Below are positions 5,911 through 6,574 of a DNA stretch of 6,574 nt, piece by piece. The first letter of the stretch is position 1. Each line of letters starts with the position of its first letter. The DNA comes from Alphaproteobacteria bacterium (GTDB lineage: Bacteria > Pseudomonadota > Alphaproteobacteria > Sphingomonadales > Sphingomonadaceae): the NCBI GenBank assembly GCA_005882415.1, contig VBAE01000111.1, positions 36,241-42,814 on the forward strand. The letters are read 5' to 3'. The notes beneath the pieces are model-generated. The model was not told where the DNA came from and made no database searches. It worked only from the letters and a program-made list of their open reading frames with translations. A program made the position numbers and the translations under genes.

Positions 5911-6574
5911 GCGCCGTCCAGCCAGCCGATCACTTCCCGCGCCGCCGGATGGTCGAACCTGGAATAAATCCCCGCGAGCTCCGCCCGCCGCTCGTCCGAC
6001 AGCCGGTCCCGCCCGCGGTCCTGGAAGGAGAGCAGATCCTGCTCCAGCCGCTCGGCGAGCTCGGGCCCCGCCACCACCCGCGCCGCACCCCGGAACGCCT
6101 CACCATAGCGATAGTCGCCGAGATAGGCCCAGGCGAGGGTCAGCGCCGGAATTCGGGTCAGCACCGGCTGGAGCGCCACATTGATCCCGTGCCCGGCGAC
6201 ATGCCGCGGCAGGTCCGACCGCCCGGTGAAGGCGCGCAGGTGCAGATGCTGCGACATGCGCGGCCCGTCGTTCACCGGATAATTGTCCCACAGGAAGGGC
6301 CGGCGCCCGATCCGCTCCGCCACCCGGTCGAGATGCCCGGCCGAATATTCGCGCGAACACACCTCCTCGCCGGTCCAGAAAATCTCCACCGCCGGATCGA
6401 GCCGAAGCCCGAGATCCTCGAGATAGCGATCCGGCCTTTTCCCGAAGGCCCGGTCGAGGACGGAATCGTCGGAATAATAGCTCGGGCAGCAGAACACGCG
6501 CGACGCCCCGCTCCGCTCGGCGGCGAAGGCGACGATCTCCGCCTGGCGCGCGGCGAGATCGGGCACGTCGCCGC
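5874..6574 (-). CDS. GH84-family beta-N-acetylglucosaminidase (protein O-GlcNAcase-like), C-terminal part; 5' end outside the window
   Basis: The frame is open to the right edge (codons ahead of GTG 6566 read G-D) and ends at TGA 5874-5876, giving 232 visible residues. Numbered from GTG 6566, landmarks are CCPSYYSDDSVLDRAFG (26-42), WTGEEVCSREYS (64-75), FLWDNYPVNDG (91-101), HLHLRAFTGR (107-116) and HGINVALQP (126-134). This is the second half of the GH84 catalytic barrel. W93, N95 and D100 in WDNYPVND align by motif with the substrate-contacting W278, N280 and D285 of human O-GlcNAcase. The catalytic Asp pair of GH84 lies before this part and cannot be seen. GH84 enzymes remove beta-linked GlcNAc by substrate-assisted catalysis. 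Whether this one acts on proteins, peptidoglycan fragments or other glycans is unknown, and its location cannot be judged without the N-terminus. GTG 6566 is probably internal, not the true start, because the homology continues through it. Confidence 0.85.
   Translation of the reverse strand, partial: GDVPDLAARQAEIVAFAAERSGASRVFCCPSYYSDDSVLDRAFGKRPDRYLEDLGLRLDPAVEIFWTGEEVCSREYSAGHLDRVAERIGRRPFLWDNYPVNDGPRMSQHLHLRAFTGRSDLPRHVAGHGINVALQPVLTRIPALTLAWAYLGDYRYGEAFRGAARVVAGPELAERLEQDLLSFQDRGRDRLSDERRAELAGIYSRFDHPAAREVIGWLDGAYEVSGETVETQ

Overview
The window is about two-thirds G+C, with coding style and protein sequences typical of an alphaproteobacterium. The PheS and PheT sequences, and the ScfR-type, DUF2332 and GH84 neighbours, look most like Sphingomonadales (Sphingomonas and relatives). 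That placement is a recognition-based inference, not a search result. No gene-free stretch exceeds 300 bases, and I saw no tRNA, rRNA, CRISPR array or insertion sequence.

Left part (1-1370). The window opens in the last 86 codons of a ScfR-family (short-chain acyl-CoA regulator) transcription factor. A 38-bp gap follows, holding a promoter-like pair of hexamers and a perfect inverted repeat. It leads straight to the ATG of a 64-aa VapB-type ribbon-helix-helix antitoxin that has no VapC toxin after it. Next, on the minus strand, lies a DUF5996-family gene that looks broken. Its true start region (GTG at 1370 with a good Shine-Dalgarno) and its large C-terminal part are in different frames, and about 30 conserved residues between them are missing. 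This stretch therefore looks like a decaying accessory slot next to an essential operon.

Central part (1420-5910). A tightly packed plus-strand operon carries pheS, pheT and a DUF2332-family gene. pheS and pheT encode the alpha and beta subunits of phenylalanyl-tRNA synthetase and overlap as ATGA. pheT and the DUF2332 gene overlap by 8 bp. Both overlaps suggest coupled translation. PheS and PheT carry their expected motifs and look fully functional.

Right part (5874-6574). The C-terminal half of a GH84 (O-GlcNAcase-like beta-N-acetylglucosaminidase) gene lies on the minus strand and runs off the right edge. Its 3' end overlaps the 3' end of the DUF2332 gene by 37 bp, tail to tail, leaving no room for an intergenic terminator.

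I found no clear novel multi-gene system. The points most worth a second look are the orphan antitoxin with its promoter palindrome, the internally deleted DUF5996 gene, and the coupling of an uncharacterised DUF2332 protein to pheST.
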